Shown: positions 23,052 to 34,274, counted from the stretch's first letter. The stretch is 64,000 nucleotides of DNA from Yponomeuta sedellus (GCA_934045075.1 OW203724.1:19583143-19647142); one strand, 5' to 3'. Notes: generated by a model from the letters alone, not told the origin. Numbers and translations are program-made.

Positions 23052-23235
23052 ATATATTTACGATAGATTTAATACAATAAATACTTAGATAACATCCAAG
23101 ACCCGAGACAAACTAGAAAAGTTCGTTTCTTAGTTTGATCCGGCCGGGGATCAAATACGAGATCTTTGGCTTTACAGTCAGCGTTCCCAACCGCTGCGCC
23201 ACCAAGGCCGTCCTGACCTCGGTGGCGCATGTTGG
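23045..23235 (-). mobile_element. SINE B (GTGGCGCAGCGG tRNA-like)
   Basis: The minus strand has an A-box-like GGTGGCGCAGCGGTTGGG, a degraded B box and the tail AAACTAAGAAACGAACTTTT, followed by the phrase TCTTGGATGTTATC. A short inverted repeat (23003-23021/23033-23051) straddles its 3' end. Confidence 0.75.
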
Positions 23236-23764
23236 AATGTTGAAAAACATTCATATTAATATAGGGATTTGTCTATTGTTATTGTAAAGTTTCTATTTGG
23301 AATTGCGGAACAAAACGTGATTTTAAGTCCCTCTCTAAGACCGACTTAACTTTGTCGCTCTGAAGTCTTTCGAAGTGCCAGTGAAGTAGATCTAGTTATT
23401 TCTTCACTATTTTGCAACTCAGAATTTTATTGGAAAATATCTTCATTTCAAAATATACTAGTAAGAAAATGTCGTCAACATAATGTCTTTTATAGGTTGT
23501 AATTTATAATATCCCTTACCGTTCAATAAGTAATTTATGATATCGCTTACGTTTTACCAATTTAGATTTGTTCCACTTAAAATATTTTGAGACTATATTT
23601 TTTTTTATTTTTTTCCTTATTTTTCCACGTTCTCAATGGTTAACATCATGTATGGGGCATATAATTACCATGTCCATATAAAATAATTATTTATTGGGAG
23701 TTGCGACAGTGGTACATATTCGTAATTTTAAGTAAAAAGCCCCTAAAACAAAAAAATAAATCAT

Positions 23765-23999
23765 CTTCATCATAATTAGCCGGTGTCAGTCCACTGCTGG
23801 ACATAAGCCTCTCCAAAGAGGTGCAACTGAGCTAAGTCTTCGGCATTTTCTTTATAGTTACTGCCCACAGCTTACAAAATGTTGTCACTTCATCTGGTCA
23901 CAGAGCGTCCTGCGTTGGCCGATTCACGGTCTCCACTCTAAACCCAGTCCACTGCAAGGGTTATCCATCCTGCAGTAGATATGACCCGCCCACTGCCAC
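23765..23999. repeat. Lepidopteran-type repeat with CCACTGCTGGACATAAGCC
   Basis: A common LINE or SINE 3' module with the phrase CACTGCTGGACATAAGCC. It was later split from its right flank by the LINE fragment at 24012-24420. Confidence 0.5.
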
Positions 24000-24011
24000 T
24001 TCAGTTTGCTA

Positions 24012-24420
24012 CATACATACATAACCTCACGCCTGTATCCTAAAGGGGTAGGCAGAGACCAGGGACTGCCACTTGCCACGATCCTGACAGATCACCTTCG
24101 CTTCATCAACGTTCATAAATCGTTGCATGCACGCACGCCGGTTTGGGGATTTTTTATCTTTCCCTTTACTAACACATCCACTATTTGGTCGATGTATGTC
24201 CGCCTGGGACGTCCCTTACCAACCCTTCCACTCACATTCGCAATATATATTTGTTTCGTCAATCTTTCTTCCTTCACCCTCTCCACATGTCCAAACCAAC
24301 CCAACATTCCTTTCTCAATTCTAGTCACTACATCCTTTTCGATCCACAACGTTCTCGAATCAGACTATTGCGTATCCTGTCATTCAAAGTAACACTACAC
24401 ATACTTCTCAAAGACCTCAT
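24012..24420 (-). pseudogene. LINE 3'-end fragment with C-terminal (F/W)GHVxR motif
   Basis: The minus strand encodes GWFGHVERVKEERLTKQIY and GRVGKGRPRRTYIDQIVDVL, the typical C-terminal tail of many LINE polyproteins, followed by a 3' UTR ending in (TATG)n at 24012-24024. A 12-bp duplication TTCAGTTTGCTA at 24000-24011 and 24421-24432 brackets it, so this is one discrete insertion into an older repeat (23765-23999). Related tail pieces occur at 11340-11405, 13140-13430, 30560-30660, 48010-48100, 56500-56640 and 62690-62800. Confidence 0.8.
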
Positions 24421-24714
24421 TTCAGTTTGCTAATCCGTTGAAAGTTGAAATTAAACATTTAAAATAACAAAGAACAATTGACGTGCTTTGATATGGTAAA
24501 ATCTTAACCTTGGCTCTACCGCAGTTGGGTAATACCGAAAGAGATCCGCCGGGTGTGTCGCAATATCTTTATCGGAATAGGGACCGTATGGAGAGAGAAC
24601 ATTTTGAGGAAAACTCGTAAGAAAAACCGAGGGAATTCGGGCTACGCCGCACGGGTATAAGTCTCTTTCCACAAAAATTTAAGGGGCTCCATGGGGTCCA
24701 CAAAAATCATTTTT

Positions 24715-24865
24715 ATATATGTAGTCTCCACAATATGGATTGTCTACTGCAGGGCAAAGGCCTCTACCCTTTTGTACCAATATTTTCGGTCATTTACCAC
24801 CGCTGACCACTCCGGACAGAATTTGTCGAGATCATCCCGCCATAGTCTTCTCGGGCGCCCTAGTT
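24715..24865 (-). repeat. LINE 3'-end fragment (CTACTGCAGGGCAAAGGCC family)
   Basis: Antisense of a LINE C-terminal and 3' region with the phrase CTGCAGGGCAAAGGCCTC and a CATCCCGCCATAGTCTTCTC stretch. A relative lies at 44786-45004. Confidence 0.6.
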
Positions 24866-24939
24866 AGCGAATTATATATCCTTTTTTAAATATAGTTTTC
24901 AAACAAGTAGCTTTCAAATCTCTCAATCACTGATAACAA

Positions 24940-25125
24940 CCCTTGTATGTCCCCACTGCTGTGGCACGGGCTCTTCCTGCATTGCAGGAAGTTTGGGCCA
25001 TGCTCCACCACGGGAGCCAAGTCGGGTAGGTGGAGGATTGTAAGACAGGGGCGGGCCTTACTGTCAAAAGTTATCAAGCTGTTTATGAGGCTTCTGACTA
25101 GCTTAACGACTGCCATTACATGACA
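24940..25125 (-). mobile_element. 5S-derived SINE, 5' truncated
   Basis: AACAACCCTTGTATGTCCCC, CTCCACCACGGGAGCC and CTTAACGACTGCCATTACAT are family body; the 5S head is missing. Confidence 0.75.
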
Positions 25126-25395
25126 TGCTGAATATGCTAATTTAGATTTCTTGTTTTATGGGCTTCGGTTAAAATCCTAGGACTAGAGAGGCTTTCCGCT
25201 AAAACAGCAATTTCGGTACCATTTAGTCACAGATATTATCGGGCCATCCAAAAATTAAGCCACATGTTAAAGGGGAGGAAGGATAACTAAGAAGTAAAAT
25301 GTGACAATAGCATAACTTTTGTGACGTCACATGCATGAAGCCAAAACTTCGAGTCTAACAAATTACTTAAAATATTACCAACTCTTTAAGGTTTG

Positions 25396-25597
25396 GTCTT
25401 TAAGGCGACTCACGGTATCAGTGAAATTTCACTGATGCCGTGAGTCGCCCATTGGCTCAATAGGTAGAGCGCTGGCATGGATAGCCAGAGGTTGCGGGTT
25501 CGAATCCCGGCATGGGTGAAATTTTTAGCCTCTAAGTAGGTTTTTAAATTTGTTCCTTAGCACGGGTTAGTGCATTAAAAATAAAAAAATAGTATAA
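25396..25597 (+). mobile_element. SINE A with inverted 5' end
   Basis: A tRNA-like core (GCCCATTGGCTCAATAGGTA to GGTTCGAATCCCGGCATGGG) and tail ending in GTGCATTAAAAATA. A 13-bp target duplication TCTTTAAGGTTTG flanks it at 25383-25395 and 25598-25610. The first 46 bases are a palindrome (25404-25449), see findings. Confidence 0.88.
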
Positions 25598-26136
25598 TCT
25601 TTAAGGTTTGTGTCACCTTATTTTTTGTTAAAGATAAAGAATACTTCATTATACATCAACATGGAAATTACACAAATAGTGCGGTTTTGTTAATTTGCTT
25701 TTATGAGAATCTTTTTCAAACAAACATGTTGTTATAATTCAACAAATTAAAAACATGTGACGTCACATCAGGGTCGTAATAATGTGACAACCTGTGACGA
25801 GGACAGGGGAGGCCTTAAACTCACAAAATTTGTGACAAGTAATTTATGGATGGGCACTCGCTAAGCCTCAAGGAGCTCCTTAACGACGCAAGTGGGTATT
25901 AATTTTTATTCCCTATCGTGGCGCCCCATGTAGTTGTAAGTAGCTATAGACGTCTATTGAAGTGTTTGAGAACCCAGTGAGTGGTTGTAATGCCGTGTTT
26001 AATTTGTAATATTATACTTATATTCTTATATTTTATTTGTAAAATTTATTATAATATGGTCAGGAAAGTTGTAGACATTTATATGTATCACGTATTTATT
26101 TATTATTATATTATAATGATATGTGACATGTGACAG

Positions 26137-26260
26137 CCTTGCTGGCGCAGCGGTTTGGCACGCTGACTGTAAAACCAAAGGTTTCGGGTTCGATCCCCGG
26201 CCGGGTCAAACTAGGAAACAAACTTTTCTAGTTTTTTAAGTGAAATTTAATATTGTAAAA
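26137..26260 (+). mobile_element. SINE B copy, 3' truncated
   Basis: CTGGCGCAGCGGTTTGGCAC, anticodon region CTGACTGTAAAACC, B box GGTTCGATCCCC and tail CAAACTAGGAAACAAACTTT. A relative of the copies at 23045 and 37812. Confidence 0.75.
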
Positions 26261-26629
26261 TGCCCTTCCTTCTAATTTTGTGTCCAAAACTTATTTTAAC
26301 AATTTTAATAATGATAATAATTATTTTTAAGCTGATGATGCTCCAATTACATATTAATTTTCTTTTATTTCCCGGTTTGGCCATACACCCACCTCTTCCC
26401 ATCACCGATGGGTTGGCTAGAATAAAATACTAATTAGTATTAAGCCCGCCTTTTGTTCTATATTTACTTAGTGTAATAATGAATTATAGTGATATAATAG
26501 TAAACTGAAGTTACCCAAAGTGGTTGACTCAACATTTCCATCGGCAGTACATTCGACAGCAAATAAACTTTTTTAGTACCAACTCTAGTCAAATAGGTGA
26601 CTGCAACTGAAGTATAAAGTATTTAAAAG

Positions 26630-27300
26630 ATAAAGATAAAAGATAATTTATTTAAAAAAACCTTTTACAGTGACCTTATCACTAAGGCATTGGTACCCTG
26701 CTCCGTAAAAAGTCTAAAACCTGTGGATTTAGGATAAACAGTGCTCCTATAAAACACATTTTACATTATTAAGGTCAACAGACTTCAATAGTACTCTAAA
26801 TTTATTGTACTTAAAAAAAATAAAAAAATATTTAAGTTAAAACTAAGTAATATGAGAAAAAACAAAGAGCATGTATGTTGGTATGTATGTGTGTGTGTGT
26901 GTGTGAGAGTGTGTGTGTTTGTGTGTGTGTGTGTGTGATTGCGTATATGTGTGTGTGTGTGTGTGTGTATGTGTGTGTGTGTGAATGTGTAAAGAAAGCC
27001 TACAAGATGATTTAGAGATATTTCTGTTTAGGATTTATTAGTTTTTTAGTTTTACGAAATTATAGTTAAAAGCTGTTCAGTCTCATCGTAAGACAAGGTC
27101 AATAACCAGTTGAAAACAATTTTTTTGCATTTCAAGTTAGTTTCAGGGTAAATAGAGAGCCCTTTATTAATTTTATTATAGAGGTAGGGTCCCAGGAAAA
27201 TGAACATTTCTCGAACGAATCCCGATTCTCATAATACAGTTACGTATTGAACCGGTCCAATCGCGAATATTGAAGTCGGGAATAAGGTAATTACGTTTTA
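26630..27300 (-). pseudogene. 5'-truncated LINE related to LINE 1, with 3' UTR
   Basis: The reverse complement of about 27040-27250 reads FLGPYLYNKINK and LSYDETEQLL, the counterpart of FLGPTLYNKFNK and LTYDDTEKFV at the ORF2 C-terminus of LINE 1. A TG/CA run (26886-26985) follows the stop, then about 240 bp of 3' UTR ending near 26635 in AATAAATTATC and GATAAA repeats. Everything upstream of the last roughly 80 codons is missing, as expected for 5' truncation. Confidence 0.75.
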
Positions 27301-27887
27301 CCAGATAAAATTATCGAGATTAGACCTATTTAATGTATAACTAAAATATTAAGTTTGATCATATTTTGTCATTGTATATTGACGTTCAAATAAGGGTATG
27401 TAATTTTTTTTATGACGAAATAAATTTTTAACTTCTTATTTACTTAATTTCGGGATTAATGTACAATGCTTACAAAGGATTTAGTATGACAATATTTTCT
27501 TGTAATTTATAGGAATGGGTGATATTTTTTGCTTAATATGTAAACAAAAACCTCGTCATCTGGTTTTTTTTGAATTTATGGAATGACGGACCTCCATATT
27601 ATAATGCGGCCTATATACAGTTTATTTATCCTTACTTTTCCATTTTAGTAAACAAGATTCTACCCGTAAAGTAGTTAGGATTTTAGTCGCAAAGCGCCAT
27701 ATTCCCGTAAATGACATAATCGGGGAGACTATTCTAGATAATACGCTGTCAATTTTATTAACAAAGTTCATTAAGTTGCGAGAAAATATGTCGTTTTGGC
27801 ATCAAATATCAATTTTGAGGTTAGAATCTTGTTTACTAAATTAGCCAAGTAAGGATAAATAGACTACGTCCTACCGTAGAGTATCTG

Positions 27888-28020
27888 CTTAATCACCACG
27901 CATGCCCACCGTTGTCAATTTCAAGCCATGATGTATGTTAACATCTCAGATACTCAGATTTTCTCGCGATGTATTTCTTCACAGATAGCGAGTAGTACTG
28001 CTACTTTAACTTCCCAAAGT
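27888..28020 (-). repeat. SINE C body fragment
   Basis: Antisense pieces of the SINE C body (CTTAATCACCACGCATGCCC, TCTCGCGATG). It ends about 165 bp upstream of the dpr exon at 28187. Confidence 0.5.
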
Positions 28021-28186
28021 ACGAAACTTAGAAAACAATGGCATTGTTCCGCTACCATCGCTCCAGATACCCCAGTTGGATATAAATCATATCGAACTAA
28101 ATTGAATCATATACCGGTTTCAGATTCCCAAACTTCTCTCCGTAAGCCAATAATATAACAATAACTTTTTTCTTTTCTGCCCCTAG

Positions 28187-28355
28187 ACTATTAACTTCGA
28201 CTCAACGCGAGGTGGAATATCCTTGGTCACAGAAAAGGGAACACACAGTTCTAGCAGGCTGTTGGTGCAGTCTGCCCGCACTTCAGACGCCGGATCATAC
28301 ATGTGTGGCCCGGACAATGCTCAAAGCGCAACTGCCAGAGTGCATGTGTTGACAG
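28187..28355 (+). CDS. dpr: dpr-family Ig-domain exon (penultimate coding exon)
   Basis: This exon encodes 56 residues plus one base, read as TINFDSTRGG, then SLVTEKG, SARTSDAGSYMCGPDNAQS and ARVHVLT. It matches the end of the second Ig domain of Dpr (defective proboscis extension response) proteins, neuronal cell-surface receptors that pair with DIP proteins. The D-x-G-x-Y-x-C motif before strand G is intact, and N-x-D-S-x-R-G-G with V-T-E-K-G is a family signature. A pyrimidine tract ending CCCCTAG precedes it, and the donor is CAG|GTATAC. It ends in phase 1, matching the exon at 34564. It lies outside any repeat. Exons for Ig domain 1 and the first half of Ig domain 2 were not found and probably lie upstream of the window. 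Which dpr paralog this is cannot be told. Confidence 0.86.
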
Positions 28356-28367
28356 GTATACTTCTTT

Positions 28368-28647
28368 TTTTTAAAAACCTATTTAGAGGCTAAAAATGTC
28401 ACCCATGCCAGGATTCGAACCCGCAACCTCTGGCTATCCTTGCCAGCGCTCTACCAATGGAGCCAATGGGCGACTCACCGGCATCAGTGAAATTTCGAAC
28501 CTCTTTACATTATTCTCTGTATTACGTACAGGCAGCGACATCTAGCTTAAGCAAATTGCATCACTTACAGCCCCGACTACCTACTTTGCAGTTAGGTTTT
28601 ACATTGGAACAATATCACTGTACCCACATGATTGTACTATTTAAATA
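28368..28647 (-). mobile_element. SINE A, near full length, at the dpr splice donor
   Basis: This minus-strand retroposon has a tRNA-like core (GGTTCGAATCC-type B box) and the family tail module around AGCCTCTAAATAGG. A 12-bp target-site duplication GTATACTTCTTT flanks it at 28356-28367 and 28648-28659. The left copy begins exactly at the GT of the donor of the upstream dpr exon. The head upstream of the tRNA-like part, about 150 bp, is shared with the copy at 63404. Confidence 0.85.
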
Positions 28648-28856
28648 GTATACTTCTTTCTTTTTTTTCGAAGAATGGCAATCAGCCGATGTCGACTACT
28701 TCCGCCAAAGTCAAGTCTCGTCTTGATACTACTTCTTTTTTGTTTTTTTTTTTTGTTATAATAAGCCAGTCTTTCTTTATGCCAGCAAGACAGATATTAT
28801 GTCAGTTGCATTTGTCACAGAAAACTGTCATTTTTTACTGGTGATAATGATGACAT

Positions 28857-28915
28857 CAACCCATTGTATGTCCCCACTGCGGGGGTACGGGTCTCTTCCT
28901 GCATCGCTGGAATGA
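28857..28915 (-). repeat. 5S-derived SINE scrap in the dpr intron
   Basis: CATCAACCCATTGTATGTCC, CGGGTCTCTTCCTGCATCGC. Only the 3' end of the element is present. Confidence 0.6.
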
Positions 28916-29005
28916 TTTTGTTACCAAAGCGATTTATATTTCTTACCATTCAGCTTTGTTTCTTGGACAGTATTTTGAAATATGATACTGACAAATGATA
29001 TTTTC

Positions 29006-29279
29006 TAAGGTTAACACGAGCTGTAGACATAATTAAAACTGTTTTTATACGGATTTATGCTCGTTCCAAAATAGACAGATTTGTCTATTTTGGAACGTAA
29101 CTTCATAATTAACTTTTGTAATTTTTGCCGAGGGTAGTAAACTAACCGTTAATGATTTCTAAAAGACACCTGTCACCTCAGTCATCCGGGACCACGGCAC
29201 CTGAAAAAGTGCCGAAACGTTGGAAAATTGTAAAAATGTAATAAACGAGCATAAATCCGTATAAAAACAGTTTTAATTA
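29006..29279 (+). mobile_element. Penelope-like terminal element, long copy
   Basis: Same ends and hairpin-GAAACG as 13437-13590, plus about 120 bp in the middle that include a perfect 16-bp-arm hairpin (29062-29077/29082-29097). Confidence 0.65.
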
Positions 29280-29314
29280 CTGACAAATGAATGAAATTTA
29301 TAGGGTAGTTGATA

Positions 29315-29480
29315 TCCTACTAATATTAAAGTTTGTGAACATTTTCGGATGTTTTTTACCAAATCACGCAGTAACGGGTTAACAGAATCACATTAAACTT
29401 GGCACATGGATAAACAAAGATCTGAATTGATCTAGATCTGATATCTAGGTAATAACTTCCCGTGGAATAATATTGTATTG
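29315..29480. repeat. ATCCTACTAATATTAAAG repeat
   Basis: ATCCTACTAATATTAAAGTT, GTGAACATTTTCGGATG and ACTTGGCACATGGATAAAC; likely the antisense end of the family at 63110. Confidence 0.5.
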
Positions 29481-29696
29481 TTACATATGTACTGTAAACT
29501 TTTCTCATGCCAAACTCTAAGATATAACTGTGTTACTGTTTTGCCGTGGCAAAAATAATCCTACAAACTGATTCTGTGGCTGTAAAGTTCATTAAATTTA
29601 ATAAATGTAAATTTATTTAATAGTATGTATGTATGTATATCTTAATTATTTATTTAATTATTTATGTATGTGGTTTAAGTAAGTTTATATAAATTT

Positions 29697-29964
29697 ACAA
29701 TACCACACGCTAACGGTGAAGGAAAACATCGTGAGGAAACCCGCGGCTTGGTTGGCTCCGCACGTATTGAATAGTCTTTCCTGTGGGCTAGGCCGACTAA
29801 GCTGTCAGGGTGGTATAAGTGCTGGGCAAGCCTACACCATCTTTAAAACCATGTCCCGGGCACTACAGCGTCGGAGTGGTCCCTTCACCCATCTAGTGTG
29901 AGTGAGGATACCACTGGACGCTGTATAAATCATCTCATTAAGTAGATGCAAAAAGGCCAATACT
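29697..29964 (+). mobile_element. SINE D, full copy
   Basis: A 268-bp retroposon (ACAATACCACACGCTAACGG to GATGCAAAAAGGCCAATAC) flanked by the 13-bp duplication TTTATATAAATTT (29684-29696, 29965-29977). About 96% identical by eye to 51373-51645. It shares the module CGTGAGGAAACC with SINE C but has no tRNA-like head. Confidence 0.85.
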
Positions 29965-30824
29965 TTTATATAAATTTCGTTGAATTCCTAATTTCACTAT
30001 TTCTGTATTGCACTATATCGCACCATTTGTACTATATTTTTACATAAGTTCTGTTACTGTAATTTCTGTGTACAATAAAGAATTATATATCTATCTATTA
30101 GGACAGCTAGTAATGGAATAAATCATAGGATAGGCAAACAATTATGTTTACTGCTTTTTGTAGACTTTTATCAACGGTTTTTTTTAGATGTAAACAAAAT
30201 AGACATAAAAAATATTTCTAAATTCCCATCCCATATTTGCGTACAAAATGTGTCAGTCTCAAATTCTCGTTAAAATGTTCATCACTCTCTAAAACAGCCT
30301 CCATTTGAAAAAAAAAAGCAAATAAAACACGGAATTAACGCGCTACATGCTGTTGCATAGATTAAATTTTTCGCGTCAAATAATTTCGACGCTCAATATT
30401 CATCGCGTTGGCCGTGCGAATAAGCGAAAAAATATATTACTACAGCATCGCAGGCCGACACACGTGTGCAAAAAATGCCAATACGAACATAATATAGACA
30501 GATAGATTTTATTTCTTCATCCATGAGGCAGACCAAACAGGAGATGTATTAGCGAAGGGGAAGATAAAAAGTACCCGGAACCGGCGTGCGTGCATGCAAC
30601 GACTTACGAACTTTGAAGAAGCGAAGGCCATCTGTAGGATCGTGGAAGGTGGCATACCCATTAAAAAAGAGACAAAGTAAAGAGATGGCAAGTTAAAAAA
30701 AAGAAGTTTGGAAAGATTCAAGTTTCAGACATTGTCAAAATCGTCCGGAGGGGATTTATAATTGCTACATCTATGGCTCCATTACCGGTCCAGAACTCTG
30801 AAGAGTTACTAAAATAGAAGCGGA

Positions 30825-31260
30825 AACAGCGGCGGTAGTCATTGGTTACAACAATGGACTCGAAAGCGAGGGACCCAGGTTCGATTTCCAGCGCGGGCGG
30901 TAATGCGGTTACGTACAATTATGAAGTTGCAGTAGCAATCGATATCCGATAACCCTTGTATGTCCCCACTGCTGGGGCAGGGGTCTCTTCCTGCATCGCA
31001 GGAATGTTAGACCATACTTCATCACGGGGGCCAGGTCCGGGTTGGTGGAGGATTGTAAGGCAGTGGCGGGCCTTACTGTCAGTAGTAGCAATACCACACG
31101 CAAAATGTGAAGGAAAACATCGTGAAGAAAGCTGACGGTCCGAGGTATGCAAATACCTCAGCGGCTGAAATTGCCAATCCGCGGAGGGCACGCGTGGTAA
31201 CTAAGCCCATATGCTCTCTCTGAGAGAAAGTGTGGAACGTTTACAGGTTACGTAAAAAAA
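30825..31260 (+). mobile_element. SINE C with a nested 5S-derived SINE
   Basis: Head CAGCGGCGGTAGTCATTGG with B box GGTTCGATTTCC (30825-30900); body from 31093 (ACCACACGCAAAATGTGAAG to CTCTGAGAGAAAGTG). The interval 30940-31083 is a separate element. Confidence 0.75.
30940..31083 (-). mobile_element. 5S-derived SINE fragment nested in SINE C
   Basis: The tail half of the 5S-derived family (ACCCTTGTATGTCCCCACTG). A 9-bp duplication AGTAGCAAT at 30931-30939 and 31084-31092 brackets it. Confidence 0.78.
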
Positions 31261-32129
31261 CAAAAGAACACGAAGATGCGATAAGTGGTGTCGGATTGGG
31301 CTTGCAATGAGGAGATCCGATAACCACTCAGCCGAAATTGCTCTGAAATTATGCCCCACTGGAACGAGAAAGAGCCCTAAAACCATCTGGAGACGCTAAG
31401 TCTAGCAGAAAGCCTACAGTATTGGACGAAATATGTGTAAGCTTGAATTGAAAGCGGCTAAATCGCCCAATCTTTTTTGAGAATCCTATGTCCCTAATGA
31501 TGGATATAGGATGTTGTTATTGAGATGATGATGATGACGTCTATTACTTAAAGTCATTTCTCATTTGTCTTGATTTCTGATTATATATATGGGTGAAAGG
31601 GCCCCCTTGAACAGAATAGTTAAGTCTTACAATACCTACTTAAATAATTTAGATATATTTTCTTTATCACTCCCCACATTCCGTGCTCTGGCCATGGAAT
31701 GTTTTGAAATGGAACTGTAGTTTTTCGCAAATGTTCATCAGTATTTTTATGTTGTTATCCCCAAAAGTGTTATTGTTTTTCTTTTCGTGTTTAGAATTCC
31801 GGCTATAACGCAAAGCATGCACGGTTTAAAGCAATGTTCAAAAGGCACAAGAATACACAAGAATGTTTTGTTTTTTCAAAATATTTAAACTGTGGTTAAC
31901 GGTGCTGGTGGTACAATTATTTAATACCTTAAATAATTAAGTATTATGTTAAAGTCTTACTGTACTACTGTTTGTTTTCCTTAATAAATAAAAATAAAAA
32001 ATAAATAAAATAAATATATATATATATACATATTCGTACCAGCTCTAATATACTTAATCAACCAGCGGCTGAAATTCAGAAAGGTTTTATCAGGCGCTGT
32101 TATCAATCGGTTAAGTAACATATGGTTTT

Positions 32130-32345
32130 TCCTTTACTATCTTAGTGGTAATCGTAAAAGAAAACATCGTGAGGAGACCTGAGTGACTGAGGTGTTCAAA
32201 TACCCCGGCGCTCGAAATGGCCAATCCGCGGTGGGCGCGCGTGGTACTTAAATCCATACTCTCTCTCTGAAAGAAGGCCTCTGTCCTGCAATGGGGCGTT
32301 TATAGGCTGCACAAAAACTGGTACAGTGCTACACAAGAAATAAGT
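32130..32345 (+). repeat. SINE C body
   Basis: AACATCGTGAGGAGACCTGA, ATGGCCAATCCGCGGTGGGC and GTCCTGCAATGGGGCGTTTA match the family body. No head is present. Confidence 0.65.
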
Positions 32346-32490
32346 CTCGCGGATGTACCTGCGCAGATGATAAAATTTTGGATGTGCGGCAAGTTGAACG
32401 ACCAATCAGATAGTTTCATTTTATGGCAGGCCGCGCGCCTTTGTTGCTGTTGGTTGTAATGGACGATTAGTTTGGCAATATTTAGCGTGA

Positions 32491-32599
32491 GCGCTACTGC
32501 GGCAATCAATTCTACACCTTAACCGTATCGGTTAAGGTGTAGCGTAAATAGGTAGCGCTACTGCGGCAATCAATTCTACACCTTAACCGTATCGGTTAA
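32491..32599. repeat. 45-bp direct repeat containing a hairpin
   Basis: The two copies 32491-32535 and 32555-32599 are identical. The first also forms a hairpin with 14-bp arms (32512-32525/32529-32542). Confidence 0.88.
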
Positions 32600-32796
32600 A
32601 GATCATGTTGAATGTACTTATAGCTTCGGGTACTTTCGTTACACTTCTTCTTAGTCTGCGCGAACGTAGATTCTCCAAGGGACTTTTATGATGTGTAGTA
32701 CTGTATCTTGAGCTATCCACATGGGTAGTACTCTCGCGTTTTTATATGAGTCTCGCGTTTTTACGTCAGAAATCGCGACTTCTCAGTGCATTGATT

Positions 32797-32998
32797 GTAA
32801 TACGTAATACAGAGAATATTCTAAAGAGGTTCGAAATTTAACTGAAGCCTGTGAGTCACCCATTAGCTGTTGGAAAGAGCGCTGGCACGGATAGCCAGAG
32901 GTCGCGGGCTCGAATCCCGGCATGGGTGGAAGTTTTAGCCTCTAAATAGGTTTTTAAAATTGTCCTTAGCACGGGTTAGTGCATTAAAAATAGTATGA
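32797..32998 (+). mobile_element. SINE A copy
   Basis: Head end (ACGTAATACAGAGAATATT, AGAGGTTCGAAATTT), tRNA-like core with a short deletion in the D-arm, B box GGCTCGAATCC and the tail TTAGCACGGGTTAGTGCATT. No clear target duplication was found. Confidence 0.75.
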
Positions 32999-33576
32999 AG
33001 TTGTGACATTTTAGCACCTAAAAACGCGTAAGTCGCGCCCTCCTATACAGGACTGTAAGGTCAACTAGAGATTGTCGAAAATGAACTTCCTCGTTTCTAA
33101 GAACTCGATGAACATTGGCAACTTTGCCGAAATAAATCACGTTGATATTCTGTACTCCAAAACATTTTTCGTTGGCCGCGCATCACAAAATGGAATACGA
33201 TATTTTTCCCCTCGATCCATTGAAAAGCTGTGATTGAATGCCATTTTTTCTGTACAACAAATGGAATAACTGGGCAGGTTGCCAGTAACTGGCCCACAAT
33301 GAAACTGTGGAGAGCTCAAAGGGAAAAATTAAAATGATTCTTAGTTCTTTGGTAACTCTTTGTTCGACACTTCATTATTAAAGTTTCTGTATCTACCTAT
33401 GCTTCAAATGTTTTATTTTGCTACGGTCGCTTGTGCTGCATAGTTGCATATTTTGCAGTACGGAGTTGAAGGTTGTAATATTGTATGCAGGGTTTAGCAA
33501 GGTAGATACGTTATGAACTTTGGCCTTCGCATCTACGAGATGATTTATACAATGTCCAGTGGCACCTTCACTTGTA

Positions 33577-33757
33577 ACGGTGCAAACCTTTTTACACCAT
33601 TTTTATTTCTTTTTCTATCTATCATTTTCAAATATTTAAATTACGATTTTTCGATTTTCCTCATTTTTCATCACTACAACTTTACCCATCGACTATCTGA
33701 CTGTTTTGCCTGCTTATTCGTTTTTATCCAGTTTTTCTGTTTTATTATAAAATAACT
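33577..33757 (+). repeat. GGTGCAAACC repeat copy
   Basis: Shares GGTGCAAACC, TTTCTATCTATCATTTTC and TATCCAG with 50300-50515 in reverse orientation. Class unknown. Confidence 0.65.
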
Positions 33758-33769
33758 ATCTACAACTAA

Positions 33770-34000
33770 AATAACACCTGAAGTTGTTCCAGTTCTTATT
33801 ATTTATAAAAGATTTACTACATCTGACACTTATGTTAGATAGGTAAAAAGACCACTTAGACGGTGCAGTGTCTAGTTTTAGATTGAGTAGGCTAGCCCAG
33901 CACCTATACGATCCTGACAACTTAGTTGGCCTAGCCCACAGGAAAGACAGGTTAATACAAACAGAGCCAACCAAGCCGCGGGTGACCTTACAATGTCTTC
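33770..34000 (-). mobile_element. SINE D copy, diverged, inverted
   Basis: The reverse complement reads CCGCGGCTTGGTTGGCTC, CTGTCTTTCCTGTGGGCTAG and GGTGCTGGGCTAGCCTAC. It is 5' truncated and older than the other two copies. Confidence 0.75.
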
Positions 34001-34274
34001 CTTTACAAATAAGTATATTTAGCAAAAACATTGACATGAAAATACCTTACTGAACTTTGGTAGGTTTGAAAAAGATTTACAAATTAATCGTCAATGTATA
34101 TCTCCCATAATTTAGTAGGTATATTGTTTCTCTGTTTTTCTCTTTATAAATCCTTCACTTCCATGGCTGTTTAAATAAAAGTAAAAATCAACAATCTACT
34201 ATATTTTTCCTGTCAAAATCCTTCGTCAAAATCTATTAAACGTTAACTGAGCACACACTATCTCGGCATGCGAT

